Shown here piece by piece: positions 41,419 to 50,095 of a stretch of DNA of 64,000 nt. Each line of letters starts with the position of its first letter. Within the stretch, counting starts at the first letter, position 1. The translations under genes and the position numbers were made by a program. This stretch comes from Reichenbachiella faecimaris (GTDB lineage: Bacteria > Bacteroidota > Bacteroidia > Cytophagales > Cyclobacteriaceae), in the NCBI RefSeq assembly GCF_900176375.1, contig NZ_FWYF01000001.1, positions 1,622,449 to 1,686,448 on the forward strand. Reading direction: 5' to 3'. The notes beneath the pieces were generated by a model. That model saw only the letters and a program-made list of their open reading frames with translations. It had not been told where the DNA came from and did no database searches.

Positions 41419-42723
41419 ATGGCTTCATTCCGGGTCGTTGGAGGTCACGCTCTAAACGGCGAAATCACCCCTCAGGGCGCCAAAAACGAATCACTTCAAA
41501 TTTTATCTGCAGTACTACTCACCAAAGAGGTAGTCACAATACATAAAATTCCTAATATCAGGGATGTAAACAAGCTGATAGAATTACTTCAGGAGATGGG
41601 CGTGAAAGTCCAAAAACTCGGAGAAGAGTCTTATTCCTTTCAAGCCGATGACGTAGATATTCACTTTCTGGAAACAGAAAAATACCGTCAAATGGCCAGT
41701 TCACTTAGAGGGTCTATCATGATTCTTGGCCCTATGCTGGCCCGATATAAAAAGGGCAAAATCCCACAGCCAGGTGGTGATAAAATTGGACGAAGAAGAC
41801 TGGATACCCACTTTGATGGTTTTCAAAAATTAGGAGCCAAATTTAAATACGAAAAGAAAACGGGTTACTACAACATTGACGCTTCTCACCTAAAAGGCAC
41901 TTACATGCTTCTGGACGAAGCCTCTGTAACTGGTACAGCCAACATTGTAATGGCAGCTTCCCTAGCCAAGGGTAAAACCACCATCTACAATGCTGCATGC
42001 GAACCTTACTTGCAACAGCTGTGTAAGATGATCAATCGTATGGGTGGAAAAATTAGCGGGGTTGGTTCCAATCTATTGGTCATAGAGGGTGTCGAACAAT
42101 TGGGGGGCACGGAGCACACTATGCTGCCAGACATGATTGAAATTGGAAGTTTTATAGGCTTGGCAGCCATGACTCAATCTGATTTAACAATCAAAAATGC
42201 TGGAATAGAGCACTTGGGAATTATTCCAGATATTTTCAGAAGACTTGGTATTAAGATGGATTTCAAAGGAGATGACATTCATATTCCAGCCCAAGAACAT
42301 TATGAAATCGAAACCTTCATAGATGGTTCTATTATGACCATCGCGGATGCTATATGGCCCGGGTTTACTCCAGATTTGTTGAGTATTGCGCTGGTCACGG
42401 CTACTCAAGCCAAAGGAACCGTACTGATTCATCAAAAAATGTTTGAAAGCCGACTGTTCTTTGTGGATAAGTTGATTGATATGGGAGCACAAATCATACT
42501 TTGTGATCCACATAGGGCTACGGTCATAGGGTTGAACAAATCTCAGCCATTACGAGGAATTCAAATGACTTCTCCCGATATTAGAGCTGGTGTTTCTCTG
42601 CTTATTGCAGCCATGTCTGCTGAAGGTGAAAGTTTGATCCATAATGTGGAACAAATTGATAGAGGATACCAGAATATTGACGATCGATTAAATGCTATTG
42701 GGGCTATGATAGAAAGGGTTTAA
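41419..42723 (+). CDS. murA: UDP-N-acetylglucosamine 1-carboxyvinyltransferase MurA (Asp-type)
   Basis: A 434-residue EPSP-synthase-fold enzyme that transfers enolpyruvate from PEP to UDP-GlcNAc, the first committed step of peptidoglycan synthesis. Landmarks are GAKNESLQILSAVLLT, MASSLRGSIMILGPMLAR, PDMIEIGSFIGLAA and SPDIRAGVSLLIAAM. The catalytic loop reads PQPGGDKIGRRRLDTH: residue 121, normally the Cys that PEP and fosfomycin attack, is Asp (codon GAT at 41779). Asp variants known from mycobacteria and chlamydia remain active but resist fosfomycin. It is coupled to the DUF4290 gene. Confidence 0.96.
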   Translation: MASFRVVGGHALNGEITPQGAKNESLQILSAVLLTKEVVTIHKIPNIRDVNKLIELLQEMGVKVQKLGEESYSFQADDVDIHFLETEKYRQMASSLRGSIMILGPMLARYKKGKIPQPGGDKIGRRRLDTHFDGFQKLGAKFKYEKKTGYYNIDASHLKGTYMLLDEASVTGTANIVMAASLAKGKTTIYNAACEPYLQQLCKMINRMGGKISGVGSNLLVIEGVEQLGGTEHTMLPDMIEIGSFIGLAAMTQSDLTIKNAGIEHLGIIPDIFRRLGIKMDFKGDDIHIPAQEHYEIETFIDGSIMTIADAIWPGFTPDLLSIALVTATQAKGTVLIHQKMFESRLFFVDKLIDMGAQIILCDPHRATVIGLNKSQPLRGIQMTSPDIRAGVSLLIAAMSAEGESLIHNVEQIDRGYQNIDDRLNAIGAMIERV

Positions 42724-42747
42724 TCAAATTAAATCTTCAGTAGCAAA

Positions 42748-43641
42748 ATGAGAACATTAATCTTGGGCCTAGTACTTGTGCTGAGCTGCCAGTGGGTGTC
42801 TTCTCCCCCACATAAGAATTCGTATCAAGAGCTTAAGCTCATATCCGTTCATCAAATGATAAAATCGGATACACTCAATTTTGATTTTAGTGGTATTACC
42901 ATGCAAAATGACTCCATTTTCATTGTTGCTGACAAACCTTGGAATACTTTTCTTTATACACTCTCTTTTGATAATGACGGATGGTATGCCATTGACTCAA
43001 AAGTAATTGCCAGCCCAGAAAGACTGGATCTTGAAGCCATAGACCATTGCGATAGGATTTTTTATCTGGCCAATGAATATACTGGCTCGATCAGTAGTCT
43101 AGGGCCAGCATCAAGTGATTTGCAGACATTATCTATCAATTTCTCAGACCATCAGCTCCGACCTGATACGTGGAAAAATGCTGGCTGGGAAGGTTTAGCA
43201 ATAGATTGTGAAAACCAAATCATGTATCTAGTCAAAGAACGCCAACCTAGAAATATCATAACTGTGGCTATGAACACATGGAAAATCATAGATCAATTCG
43301 ACATTCCACAAACAGAAAGCAATGATTTTTCAGATGCCAAATTTGAAAATGAGCACCTGTATCTGCTGGAGCGAAATGGGAACTACGTTACCAAAGTAAA
43401 TGCTACAACAAAAAAAGTGGTTCAAAAGTATCATTATAAACACGTGGCGAGCCATTCGAATGGCAAACTCTATGAACCCGAAAAATATGGAATGGCAGAA
43501 GCGCTTCTTCTTCTAGAAAATGAAATTTGGATTGGTCTGGATAATAATGGTCTTGGCGCAAGCCACCATGCCGAAAATATGTATCAAATGAAAGGTACTG
43601 CCCCAGCAATTCTGAAATTCGAAAGGCCCAAGGGATTTTAG
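42748..43641 (+). CDS. Lipoprotein with phytase-like/SdiA-regulated beta-propeller character
   Basis: A 297-residue protein with lipobox LVLSC (Cys14). The mature part shows propeller-like blades: FDFSGITMQNDSIFIVAD, RLDLEAIDHCDRIFYLANE, GWEGLAIDCENQIMYLVKE and DFSDAKFENEHLYLLERNG, each with an E/D-A-I or G-L-A-I strand motif. This pattern occurs in esterase-like phytase-domain and SdiA-regulated proteins. Calcium or phosphate binding cannot be shown. It is 24 bp after murA on the same strand and may be co-transcribed. It overlaps the convergent glycosyltransferase gene by 4 bp. Confidence 0.68.
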   Translation: MRTLILGLVLVLSCQWVSSPPHKNSYQELKLISVHQMIKSDTLNFDFSGITMQNDSIFIVADKPWNTFLYTLSFDNDGWYAIDSKVIASPERLDLEAIDHCDRIFYLANEYTGSISSLGPASSDLQTLSINFSDHQLRPDTWKNAGWEGLAIDCENQIMYLVKERQPRNIITVAMNTWKIIDQFDIPQTESNDFSDAKFENEHLYLLERNGNYVTKVNATTKKVVQKYHYKHVASHSNGKLYEPEKYGMAEALLLLENEIWIGLDNNGLGASHHAENMYQMKGTAPAILKFERPKGF

Positions 43642-44495
43642 ATATAATACCAAACATGCTTTATAAGCAAAGATGGTCTTCTCAGCGCTCTCATCACCCA
43701 CTTAAAAAAATGTAAGTCTCTATTAGACAAAGTCAAATAGGCCATTTTTATATAACACAAATTTCGAATCGTGGAGTTCGACTTTGCTTCAGCCAATACC
43801 CGATGATAGCATGCCATTTTCGATTGAAAATTTGCTTTAGCAGAGGCACTGTTGTCGTGAAAATTATAGCGACATCCCACAAAGTCAAGCTTCTTACATT
43901 TTACCCCTTGGGTCACAAGTGTTAACCAAAAAATCATATCTTCACCATAGTTCAAATGCTCAGGGAATTGAATCCCATTTATTGACGAACGCCGAACAAG
44001 AAATGTATGGATTTGGGGCGTATACAGAAAAATGTGCTCAGCAGGATGAGATGCCATGCTGTACAAATTTAGCTTGTCCTTTTGCTGTGCATTGTATCTT
44101 TTTAATTGCCTCTCGGATAAGTTCACGCTGATGACTTTTGAACGACAGCTCACCAAATCCAAACTACTATTTTCAAATGCCTTCAAAGCACACTTGAACA
44201 TCTCAGGCAACAAGGTGTCATCATCATCTAGAAACAAAACAAACGCTCCACGACTCCTCGACAGGCCTACATTTCGACAAGCCGACACACCTTTGTTTTC
44301 TTTGTTTAAGATTAATTCTACCACTGCATTCGAAGCGGCAATTGCGGCTATCTGATCTTGGTACTTTTCTTCGCTTGCATCATCAATGATTATTATTTCT
44401 AACCCTTCCACATCCTGATCCAATACAGATTGAACCGCAGCCTGTAGAGATGTTGGACGATTATAGGTTGGAATGATGACAGATACTTTTATCAT
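43638..44495 (-). CDS. Family 2 glycosyltransferase
   Basis: I take the ATG at 44495 (MIKVSVIIPTYNRP), giving 285 residues; an upstream Met would add 7. The GT-A fold is clear: VSVIIPTYNRPTSL, EIIIIDDASEE, NKGVSACRNVGLSRSRG and the metal-binding DDDDTLL in FVLFLDDDDTLLPEMF. The C-terminal half (LNYGEDMIFWLTLVTQG) has the ED motif of the catalytic base. It would transfer a sugar from a nucleotide donor onto a surface polysaccharide or lipid. It is not in a polysaccharide cluster here; it is divergent from a methyltransferase gene. Confidence 0.9.
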   Translation of the reverse strand: MIKVSVIIPTYNRPTSLQAAVQSVLDQDVEGLEIIIIDDASEEKYQDQIAAIAASNAVVELILNKENKGVSACRNVGLSRSRGAFVLFLDDDDTLLPEMFKCALKAFENSSLDLVSCRSKVISVNLSERQLKRYNAQQKDKLNLYSMASHPAEHIFLYTPQIHTFLVRRSSINGIQFPEHLNYGEDMIFWLTLVTQGVKCKKLDFVGCRYNFHDNSASAKANFQSKMACYHRVLAEAKSNSTIRNLCYIKMAYLTLSNRDLHFFKWVMRALRRPSLLIKHVWYYI

Positions 44496-44542
44496 AAAAT
44501 GCGATTCTACACTCAAAAAAAGTCAAAAAATAGAGAACCTGT

Positions 44543-44550
44543 TACTTTTG
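44543..44550 (+). promoter_or_regulatory. Candidate -7 box just before the methyltransferase start
   Basis: TACTTTTG is an exact TAnnTTTG match ending 4 bp before the ATG at 44555. If used, transcription would start at or next to the start codon, giving a leaderless mRNA. No -33 TTG is visible. Confidence 0.35.
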
Positions 44551-44554
44551 CGCT

Positions 44555-45703
44555 ATGAATAGCATTGAGGAGTTCGTAGGAAAAGTTCGGGAGGCAGTAA
44601 GTTCCAACCAGTTTAACAAGCTAACACTGAGTAAACCCAGATACAAATCCAATGGACTCCAGAATATATTTATTCGTTTGGTAGATCTGAAAGGGCTACA
44701 AAAATTATCATTTAACTACAGACACCTGACCAAAGATTTGACCAAAAACTTCGATTTAGAAAAGGGATTGGTGGAATTAGAACTACAACTAACCGAGAAA
44801 TTCAAGCACGCTACATTACTGGATCGTGATGCTACTTGGCAACTCATGATCAATAAAAAAGGCAAAGTAACGATTATCTCCTCCCAGCCCATAGCTGCCA
44901 ATCCTTTAGCGAGTCACGACAAGGAAAAGGAGAAGCGGGCACCACTTGATGCTCCTTATCTTCATGAATTAGGCATTACCACAGACCATGGAGCACTCAT
45001 ACCAAAAATGGCAGACAAATACAGACAGATCAATAAATACTTGGAGATCATGGATCACCAGATTGAAACAAATGTCAATAAAAAAGTGCTAAACCTGGTG
45101 GATATGGGATCAGGCAAGGGATATCTCACTTTTGCACTTTATGATTTTCTATGGCGAATTAAAGGCTTTGATGTTAGCGTAACTGGCATTGAGCTTAGAC
45201 AAGAACTCGTTGACTTTTGCAATGAAAAAGCAAAAAGGTGTGGGTTCGAAAAATTACAATTCATTAATCAGCGAATTGAGGACTTTCAAACCAAGCATAT
45301 AGACATTCTTATAGCCCTCCACGCCTGTGATACGGCTACTGATGACGCCTTGGCCAAAGCCATTGCAGCTCAATCCGAATTGATTGTGTGCGCACCGTGC
45401 TGCCACAAACAGGTTCGCCAACAGGTGAAGGGCAAGTTACAAGAAAGCCCATTGCTGAAGTACGGCATCTTTCAAGAACGTCATTTTGAAATGGTGACCG
45501 ATACCATTCGCGCTTTGATTCTTGAGCAGCAAGGCTATCAATCCAAAGTTTTTGAGTTTGTGTCCAATGAGCACACACGAAAAAACATCATGCTCGTTGG
45601 AGCAAAATCAAAGCATACCAATGCCCAGCAGGCAAAAGAAAAAATTGATGCGCTCAAAAAAGAATACCATATCGACTTTCAGTATTTGGAGCAATTGGTC
45701 TAA
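44555..45703 (+). CDS. SAM-dependent methyltransferase (Methyltransf_32-like)
   Basis: A 382-residue protein. The N-terminal 160 residues (including LQNIFIRLVDLKGLQKLSFNYRH) are a substrate-recognition region found in this family. The Rossmann methyltransferase domain begins with the SAM motif LNLVDMGSGKGYLTFALYDFL near 180, then VTGIELRQELVDFCNEKA, and IDILIALHACDTATDDALAKA. The family-specific APCCHKQVRQQ follows. Related eukaryotic proteins methylate RNA or protein, but the substrate here is unknown. The -7 box lies immediately before the start codon. Confidence 0.85.
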   Translation: MNSIEEFVGKVREAVSSNQFNKLTLSKPRYKSNGLQNIFIRLVDLKGLQKLSFNYRHLTKDLTKNFDLEKGLVELELQLTEKFKHATLLDRDATWQLMINKKGKVTIISSQPIAANPLASHDKEKEKRAPLDAPYLHELGITTDHGALIPKMADKYRQINKYLEIMDHQIETNVNKKVLNLVDMGSGKGYLTFALYDFLWRIKGFDVSVTGIELRQELVDFCNEKAKRCGFEKLQFINQRIEDFQTKHIDILIALHACDTATDDALAKAIAAQSELIVCAPCCHKQVRQQVKGKLQESPLLKYGIFQERHFEMVTDTIRALILEQQGYQSKVFEFVSNEHTRKNIMLVGAKSKHTNAQQAKEKIDALKKEYHIDFQYLEQLV

Positions 45704-45748
45704 GGTATTTATCTGCTGTTTACTTTTGTTTGTACTTCATTATACCAA

Positions 45749-45756
45749 TAAGTTTG
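45749..45756 (+). promoter_or_regulatory. Promoter -7 box for the 55-residue lipoprotein gene
   Basis: TAAGTTTG matches TAnnTTTG, and TTTG at 45725-45728 sits 20 bp upstream, the canonical Bacteroidota -33/-7 spacing. This is the best complete promoter in the window. The leader would be about 40 nt. Confidence 0.65.
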
Positions 45757-45803
45757 GTTCATTGGTTTTTTTTGAATAAATTTTTATTCAAAACTCAATC
45801 CAG

Positions 45804-45971
45804 ATGAAAAATTCACTTTGCCTACTTTTCTTAATCTCCCTACTTTGTTCTTGTGGTGATGCAATGGACGACATAGAATTAAAACATACAGATGAGATTC
45901 AATCTGAAAACATTCCACATGATGAGTACACTAATTCGATCGTTGATGACCTAAATGGACTAATCCGGTAG
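45804..45971 (+). CDS. Small lipoprotein, 55 residues
   Basis: An ATG-started frame of 56 codons. The signal sequence MKNSLCLLFLISLLCSC carries lipobox LLCSC, so Cys17 would be lipidated. The mature peptide is 39 residues, acidic (GDAMDDIELKHTDEIQSEN) and ends NSIVDDLNGLIR. It has a canonical -33/-7 promoter and is followed after 87 bp by the first TPR histidine kinase gene. No homologue is recognised. Being so short and surface- or periplasm-anchored, it could be a ligand or accessory of the kinases; that is inference only. Confidence 0.7.
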   Translation: MKNSLCLLFLISLLCSCGDAMDDIELKHTDEIQSENIPHDEYTNSIVDDLNGLIR

Positions 45972-46058
45972 AACTACATCTGCTATAAATCATTTTTCTT
46001 AATCAAAATCCTTTTTTAGAAAATGATTGGCTATTTTTTATAAAAAAAGCTGATCATT

Positions 46059-48131
46059 ATGTACTCTACGTTTCTCAAATCTGCTCTTACACTACTGATA
46101 GTTTTTGAGGTTTCTCAATCGTATTCTCAAAAGACCAAGATTGATCAAAAAATTGACAGTCTCAATGAAGTACTATCGTCCTCCAAGGGTTTGCATAAAA
46201 TAGACGTGTTAATCGAACTAGGTGCGGAGCTCACGCAAGTCAACATCGATTCATCACTGGCGACTTTTAGATTAGCTAAAAAGTTAGCTCATCAGTCCAA
46301 GGATAAAAAAAGAGAAGCACTTTCTAAAGTTAAACTTGCTACGGCATTCAACTACAAAACCCAGTATGACTCAGCACATGCCTATTTTATTGAAGCTGAG
46401 GCAGACGGCCAATCTTTAAACGATTATGAAATCTTAAGCTCCATTTTCATGAATCGAGGGATTACTTACTTTTATCAAAGCGACTTCAGCAAAGCGAGAG
46501 AGCTGTTCACCAAAAGCCTCAACATGGCATCAATTGAAAAAAATGCCAAAGATAAGGCTCGCTGCTATAACAATATAGGCCTCACTTTTCAGTATCAAGG
46601 CAATTTTGAAGATGCTTTTACATATTTACTTAAATCCACAGTCATTGAAGACAGTTTAGGCAATGAACTGGCTGTGGCCAAATCCTACAACAATATGGCT
46701 ATGCTGTTATCCGACTTGAATAACTATGATGAGGCGAAAAATTATTATGAAAAATCTCTCCAAATAAAACTAAAGCACGGAGACCAACGAGGAGCGACGG
46801 GTACATATATCAATCTGGCCATATTATATAAGAACACCAATAGTTACGATGAATCCATGCATGCCTATTTGGAAGCTTTGAAATTAGCGAAAGCATCCAA
46901 TTATACTAACGGCATGCTTGATATTTTGTCGAACTTGGCTGTGTTACATAATCATCTGCTTCAGCATAATGAAGCCATACAATATTTAGAACAAGCATTA
47001 ACCTTGACCAACCAAAATGAAGAGAATAATAGAAGTGTGATGGTAAAAGTGAATTTATGCGATTCATATCGGCTTGCAGGCCATCTGACTAAAGCAAAAA
47101 AGATGGCACCAGAACTCATTAAAAATTTGGCGCTCCTTGGCAATACGCGACAGGTTCATCAGGCATATTTGATATTCAGTCAATTATATGAAGAGCTGAA
47201 CCTTTATAGTAAATCATTGACCTACTACAAAAAACACAAGGTTTTGGGGGATTCTATCTTTAACCAAGAAAAGAACAAATCCATTCTTGAACTAAAGACA
47301 CAATATGAAACCGAGAAAAAAGAGAAAGAAATAGAACTGCTTTCTGTGGAAAATGAGCTCAAAGAAACTGAAATACAAGTAGCCAACAATCGTTTGATGG
47401 CGGCTATAGGTACTTCTGGTTTGTTGTTGCTAACCATCTTCCTCTTATTTAACCGATACAAACACAAACAACGCGCACTGCTTGCTGAAGAGAAAGCCAT
47501 TAACCAGAAATTAGGCTTCAAGTCTCTAATCGAAGGAGAAGAAAAAGAACGCAAACGAATTGCTCAAGAATTGCATGATGGCCTGGGCCAATTACTATCT
47601 ACTGCTAGATTAAATATTTCCGCCTTGGAGGATATGGTAAAAACGGAGGTAGACAAACAATGGCAAAACTCTCTAAAACTAATTGATGATGCCGTGACAG
47701 AAGTAAGACATATTTCTCACAATATGATGCCCAATGCACTCATATCCATAGGTTTTGAAGCAGCACTGAAGGAACAAATTCACATTATTAATGATGCAGG
47801 ACAGGTGAAAGTACATTGCGAGTTGCCAAAAGAAAAAATAAACTTCGAAGAAAGTGAAGCCATTGCGCTTTATCGAGTCATTCAAGAAGTTTTGAACAAT
47901 TCTCTTAAATACTCTGCAGCACAGAACATTTGGGTAATCATTGCAAACACTAACGGAATTGAAGTTTCTATAAAAGACGATGGCAAAGGGTTTGACACCA
48001 ACCAAATAAAATCTACCAGTGGAATAGGCTGGCAAAATATAGAATCAAGAATCGAGCTGCTAAACGGGGAACTCAACATCCAAACTGGCAAAGGAGCAGG
48101 TTGCGAAGTCAATATTAAATTAGCCGTGTAA
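46059..48131 (+). CDS. TPR-repeat sensor histidine kinase, NarX/DesK type (first paralogue)
   Basis: A 690-residue kinase. A signal sequence (about 1-24) precedes about eight TPR motifs (60-400; for instance ARCYNNIGLTFQYQGNFEDA and AKSYNNMAMLLSDLNNYDEA), which therefore lie in the periplasm. A coiled coil (about 408-445, YETEKKEKEIELLSVENELK) leads to one membrane helix (about 448-466). In the cytoplasm is a HisKA_3 domain with His506 (RIAQELHDGLGQLLSTARL) and a HATPase domain (IQEVLNNSLKYS, IKDDGKGFDTN, GIGWQNIESRIELL). It would phosphorylate the NarL-type regulator encoded at 50095. The transmitter is closely related to that of the next gene, showing tandem duplication. Confidence 0.92.
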   Translation: MYSTFLKSALTLLIVFEVSQSYSQKTKIDQKIDSLNEVLSSSKGLHKIDVLIELGAELTQVNIDSSLATFRLAKKLAHQSKDKKREALSKVKLATAFNYKTQYDSAHAYFIEAEADGQSLNDYEILSSIFMNRGITYFYQSDFSKARELFTKSLNMASIEKNAKDKARCYNNIGLTFQYQGNFEDAFTYLLKSTVIEDSLGNELAVAKSYNNMAMLLSDLNNYDEAKNYYEKSLQIKLKHGDQRGATGTYINLAILYKNTNSYDESMHAYLEALKLAKASNYTNGMLDILSNLAVLHNHLLQHNEAIQYLEQALTLTNQNEENNRSVMVKVNLCDSYRLAGHLTKAKKMAPELIKNLALLGNTRQVHQAYLIFSQLYEELNLYSKSLTYYKKHKVLGDSIFNQEKNKSILELKTQYETEKKEKEIELLSVENELKETEIQVANNRLMAAIGTSGLLLLTIFLLFNRYKHKQRALLAEEKAINQKLGFKSLIEGEEKERKRIAQELHDGLGQLLSTARLNISALEDMVKTEVDKQWQNSLKLIDDAVTEVRHISHNMMPNALISIGFEAALKEQIHIINDAGQVKVHCELPKEKINFEESEAIALYRVIQEVLNNSLKYSAAQNIWVIIANTNGIEVSIKDDGKGFDTNQIKSTSGIGWQNIESRIELLNGELNIQTGKGAGCEVNIKLAV

Positions 48132-48250
48132 AAAAGAATGCCTTCTCTCCTTCCGATCCTTAACCCAATTGATTTAATTTATAGACAAGAATAAGCACTT
48201 CAACCAGCGAATTCCAGCTTTTACAATCAACTTGAAAAGGAAATAAAGTT

Positions 48251-50095
48251 ATGTTCGCCGTATTCTTATTTAAGGTATTTGGATTCACCCCTTCCAAGTC
48301 CCAATTCTTTTGTCTTATACTACTTTTTTTGACAAGTAAGGCCTTTTGTGGTCCCAAAGATTCCTTGTTTTATCAGGTGAGAAGCTTAGAGGACAAAGCA
48401 TTCGTAAGTTTCGTGATTGAAAACTACTACGAAATCTACAGCCTCAATTTTGATAGTGCCATCCTAATGACGGCAGAAGCCAGGCAAATGGCCGAGACCA
48501 ATGGATGGATCCAACAGGCTGCTTATGCTAGCTTATATCATGGAGTGGCTACATTTCTAAGAGGTGATTATGAGCAATCACTTCCCAGCTATTTATATGC
48601 ACTTACCATTTTTGACTCTCTTCAAGACCATAGAGGAGTTGGTAGAACCAGTATTGAATTGGCAGGATTTTATCACAAAAATGGGCAATACGAAAAGGCC
48701 AATGAAACAGCCGATCAAGCCCAAACAGCAGCCCTGTTGGCCAATGATACCAAAACACTCGGCACCTACTATGGTTTCAAAATGACTTTTTTGATGAGGC
48801 AGGAGAAATATGACGAGGCACATCCATATATGTTAAAGGCCTTTGAAATCAGAAAAAAAGATCAGGATAGCATAGGACTCGGATACGCCTACTTGGATTT
48901 TGCAGAATACGAACTAAGAAAAGGAAATTTGGAAGCCGCACAGCAATATGTAGACCAATCCACAGCAATTCGCAAACTGATAGGTGACGATCAGGGTGTA
49001 GCCATTAATTCCGTAATCACAGGGGAAAATTATTTTCATGTGGGACAATACAAAAAAGCCATTCCCTTTTTCAAAAAATCGATTGAACAGGCCACGCCTA
49101 TAGGATACACTGACCTGATCCGATTTGGATACGATATGCTGCAACAATCCTATGTCAAACTGGGCGATTACGAAAAAGCTTATGACCACCTGCAGCAAGC
49201 GCAAGTATTTAATGACAGCATCTTTGGTTTAGAGAAAAGCAAAGCCCTCCTCACGCTACAGACCCAATATGAAACAGAGAAAAAAGAGAAAGAAATAGAA
49301 CTGCTTTCTGTCGAAAATGAGCTCAGAGCAGCAGAAATCATAAATGCCAACAATAGATTTTATGCATCCATTGGTGGGATAGTTTTGCTCATCTTCATTG
49401 GGTATTTGGTTTTCAACAGATATCAACAAAAACAGCGGGCACTGCTTGCTGAAGAAAAGGCGATCAGCCAAAAATTAGGATTCAAATCGTTGATTGAAGG
49501 TGAGGAAAAAGAGCGAAAACGTATTGCGCAAGAATTACATGACGGCCTGGGTCAATTGCTTTCTACGGCACGCCTGAATGTGTCAGCCATGGAAGATAGA
49601 GTAGAAAAACTTGTCACCAAACAATGGGAGAACTCAATCAAATTAATTGATGAAGCAGTCACAGAAGTACGCCATATATCGCATAACATGATGCCAAATG
49701 CTCTGATTTCCATTGGTTTCGAAGCTGCGATCAAAGAACAGGCACATATCATCAATGACGCTCAAAAAGTAAAAGTGCACGTTGATCTTCCGTCAGAGAA
49801 AATAGATTTACCTGAAAGTGAAGCAATTGCACTTTATCGTGTGATTCAAGAAATTCTTAACAATGCCCTCAAATATGCAGAGGCCAAAAATATTTGGTTG
49901 ACCATTTCTAACAACGAATCCCTCAGCATTTCTATCAAGGACGATGGCAAAGGCTTTGACACCAATTTGATACCCACTTCTGCTGGGATAGGCTGGCAGA
50001 ATATTCATTCAAGAATGGAAATCCTCAATGGCGAAATACGCATCATTTCAAGTCCGGGCCAGGGCTCTGAAATCTCACTAAAATTAGCAGTCTGA
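48251..50095 (+). CDS. TPR-repeat sensor histidine kinase, NarX/DesK type (second paralogue)
   Basis: A 614-residue kinase with the same plan as the preceding gene: hydrophobic start (about 16-33), fewer TPR motifs (about 60-335), the coiled coil YETEKKEKEIELLSVENELR, a membrane helix near 371-389, a HisKA_3 domain with His430 (RIAQELHDGLGQLLSTARL) and a HATPase domain (IQEILNNALKYA, IKDDGKGFDTN, GIGWQNIHSRMEIL). From the coiled coil onward it is very similar to its neighbour, while the TPR parts differ strongly, so the sensors have diverged. Its stop codon overlaps the start of the response regulator gene (TGATG), so the two are coupled. Confidence 0.92.
   Translation: MFAVFLFKVFGFTPSKSQFFCLILLFLTSKAFCGPKDSLFYQVRSLEDKAFVSFVIENYYEIYSLNFDSAILMTAEARQMAETNGWIQQAAYASLYHGVATFLRGDYEQSLPSYLYALTIFDSLQDHRGVGRTSIELAGFYHKNGQYEKANETADQAQTAALLANDTKTLGTYYGFKMTFLMRQEKYDEAHPYMLKAFEIRKKDQDSIGLGYAYLDFAEYELRKGNLEAAQQYVDQSTAIRKLIGDDQGVAINSVITGENYFHVGQYKKAIPFFKKSIEQATPIGYTDLIRFGYDMLQQSYVKLGDYEKAYDHLQQAQVFNDSIFGLEKSKALLTLQTQYETEKKEKEIELLSVENELRAAEIINANNRFYASIGGIVLLIFIGYLVFNRYQQKQRALLAEEKAISQKLGFKSLIEGEEKERKRIAQELHDGLGQLLSTARLNVSAMEDRVEKLVTKQWENSIKLIDEAVTEVRHISHNMMPNALISIGFEAAIKEQAHIINDAQKVKVHVDLPSEKIDLPESEAIALYRVIQEILNNALKYAEAKNIWLTISNNESLSISIKDDGKGFDTNLIPTSAGIGWQNIHSRMEILNGEIRIISSPGQGSEISLKLAV

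Noticed and set aside
41779-41781. MurA Cys-to-Asp change as a sequencing error
   Set aside because: A Cys-to-Asp change needs two base changes in one codon, and Asp-type MurA enzymes are known in other phyla.
46059-50095. Two near-identical kinase genes as a possible assembly duplication
   Set aside because: The TPR parts are different and the transmitters differ at many codons, so this is an old tandem duplication.
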